A stretch of 14,235 bases of DNA, from assembly GCA_964402955.1 (NCBI GenBank), contig CAYOEZ010000122.1, positions 1 through 14,235 on the forward strand. The letters run 5' to 3'. This DNA comes from CAYOEZ01 sp964402955. GTDB lineage: Bacteria > Chloroflexota > DTOL01 > DAOUCN01. Position 1 is the stretch's first letter. Every line of letters begins with the position of its first letter. Below, piece by piece: positions 13,753-14,235 of the stretch. The translations under genes and the position numbers were made by a program. The notes beneath the pieces were generated by a model. It was given only the letters and a program-made list of their open reading frames with translations. It was not told the origin of the DNA and ran no database searches.

Positions 13753-14235
13753 CTAAACTACTCCAATCAGAGCCAACTCCTCAGCCCGATGGCAGCTTGC
13801 AAAATGCTCTGACTCGATCTCGCACAACTGCGGTGTTTCCTGACTACAGCGATCGACCGCATAGCGGCAGCGCGGGTGGAAGTAACAGCCACTGGGTGGA
13901 TTGGCCGGGTCGGCCACCTCGCCGGGGAGGATGACCGGCTCGATCAACTGCAGCGGGTCGGGATTGGGGACAGCGGACAGCAAGGCTTCACTGTAGGGAT
14001 GCTTGGGCCCGGCGAAGAGAGCTTTGGTCGTCGCCATCTCGACGACTTTGCCGACGTACATGACGGCCACGCGGTTGCTGATGTGCTTGACGACGGGCAA
14101 GTTATGGGCGATGAAGAAATAGGTCAGCCCGAACTGCTTCTGCAAGTCCTGCAGCAGGTAGAGCATCTACGCCTGGATCGAGACATCGACCCACACGCCC
14201 GGCTGATCGTGGCCGAGGCGGTTTGGCAATACTCG
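13753..14235 (-). pseudogene. OppF/DppF-type ABC ATPase, damaged and partial
   Basis: The last 137 codons (14166-13753) are the normal 3' part of an OppF-like ATPase: helix YLLQDLQKQFG, then FIAHNLPVVKHIS with the switch His, VAVMYVGKVVE, KHPYSEALLSAVP, and the Cys-containing C-terminal domain GCYFHPRC...C. Upstream in the same frame DVSIQA is still correct, but the next codon, normally Gln, is TAG (14167-14169). The Walker B/D-loop stretch reads HDQPGVWVD where ADEPxSALD is expected, so the catalytic Glu is Gln (codon 14205-14203) and the D-loop is lost. The gene continues past the window edge, so Walker A is not visible. Either a pseudogene or sequencing/assembly error near a contig end. 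Restart at the ATG 14166 would make only a non-functional C-terminal piece. Confidence 0.75.

Overview
The window reads as part of an anaerobic bacterial chromosome, most likely a Chloroflexota (Anaerolineae/Caldilineae-like) genome. The clues are moderately high GC, a solute-binding lipoprotein with a twin-arginine start, an LAAC lipobox and a long Pro/Thr/Ala linker of the kind common in that phylum, and a glycyl radical enzyme with its radical-SAM activase, which implies anaerobic metabolism. The phylum is an inference. All convincing genes are on the minus strand, so transcription runs from right to left.

Right end (14235 to 8133): the damaged 3' half of an OppF-like ATPase, then a peptide/oligosaccharide ABC importer: binding lipoprotein, two permeases and one OppD-type ATPase. 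A perfect 13-bp hairpin separates the binding-protein gene from the first permease.

Middle (8024 to 3079): a cytoplasmic protein of about 596 aa that looks like a TIM-barrel glycoside-hydrolase relative of no family I can name, a cytoplasmic heparinase II/III-like protein (718 aa), and a 300-aa glycyl-radical-enzyme activase with a radical-SAM CX3CX2C motif and two ferredoxin-type clusters.

Left part (3078 to 1): directly coupled to the activase (TAGATG) lies a sulfatase remnant. It carries one frameshift and stops exactly at its CSPS catalytic motif, where a 95-bp TA-flanked inverted-repeat element (MITE-like) sits. After it comes an intact glycyl radical enzyme of 722 aa with a normal C-terminal glycine loop but an unusual thiyl site: GCNW where dehydratases, lyases and decarboxylases of the family have GCVE. 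The last 610 bases hold only remnants and repeats: an N-terminal piece of a D-lyxose isomerase-like cupin cut off at a perfect palindrome, a possible tyrosine-recombinase fragment, a plus-strand terminator and a large palindromic repeat.

Working model (inference): oligosaccharides, possibly uronate-containing and once sulfated, are imported by the ABC system, cut by the lyase and hydrolase-like proteins in the cytoplasm, and a sugar-derived product is processed by the glycyl radical enzyme. Sulfatase, isomerase and OppF have decayed while the radical enzyme, its activase, the lyase and most of the transporter remain open. The most novel part is the glycyl radical enzyme with its non-canonical active site in this carbohydrate context.
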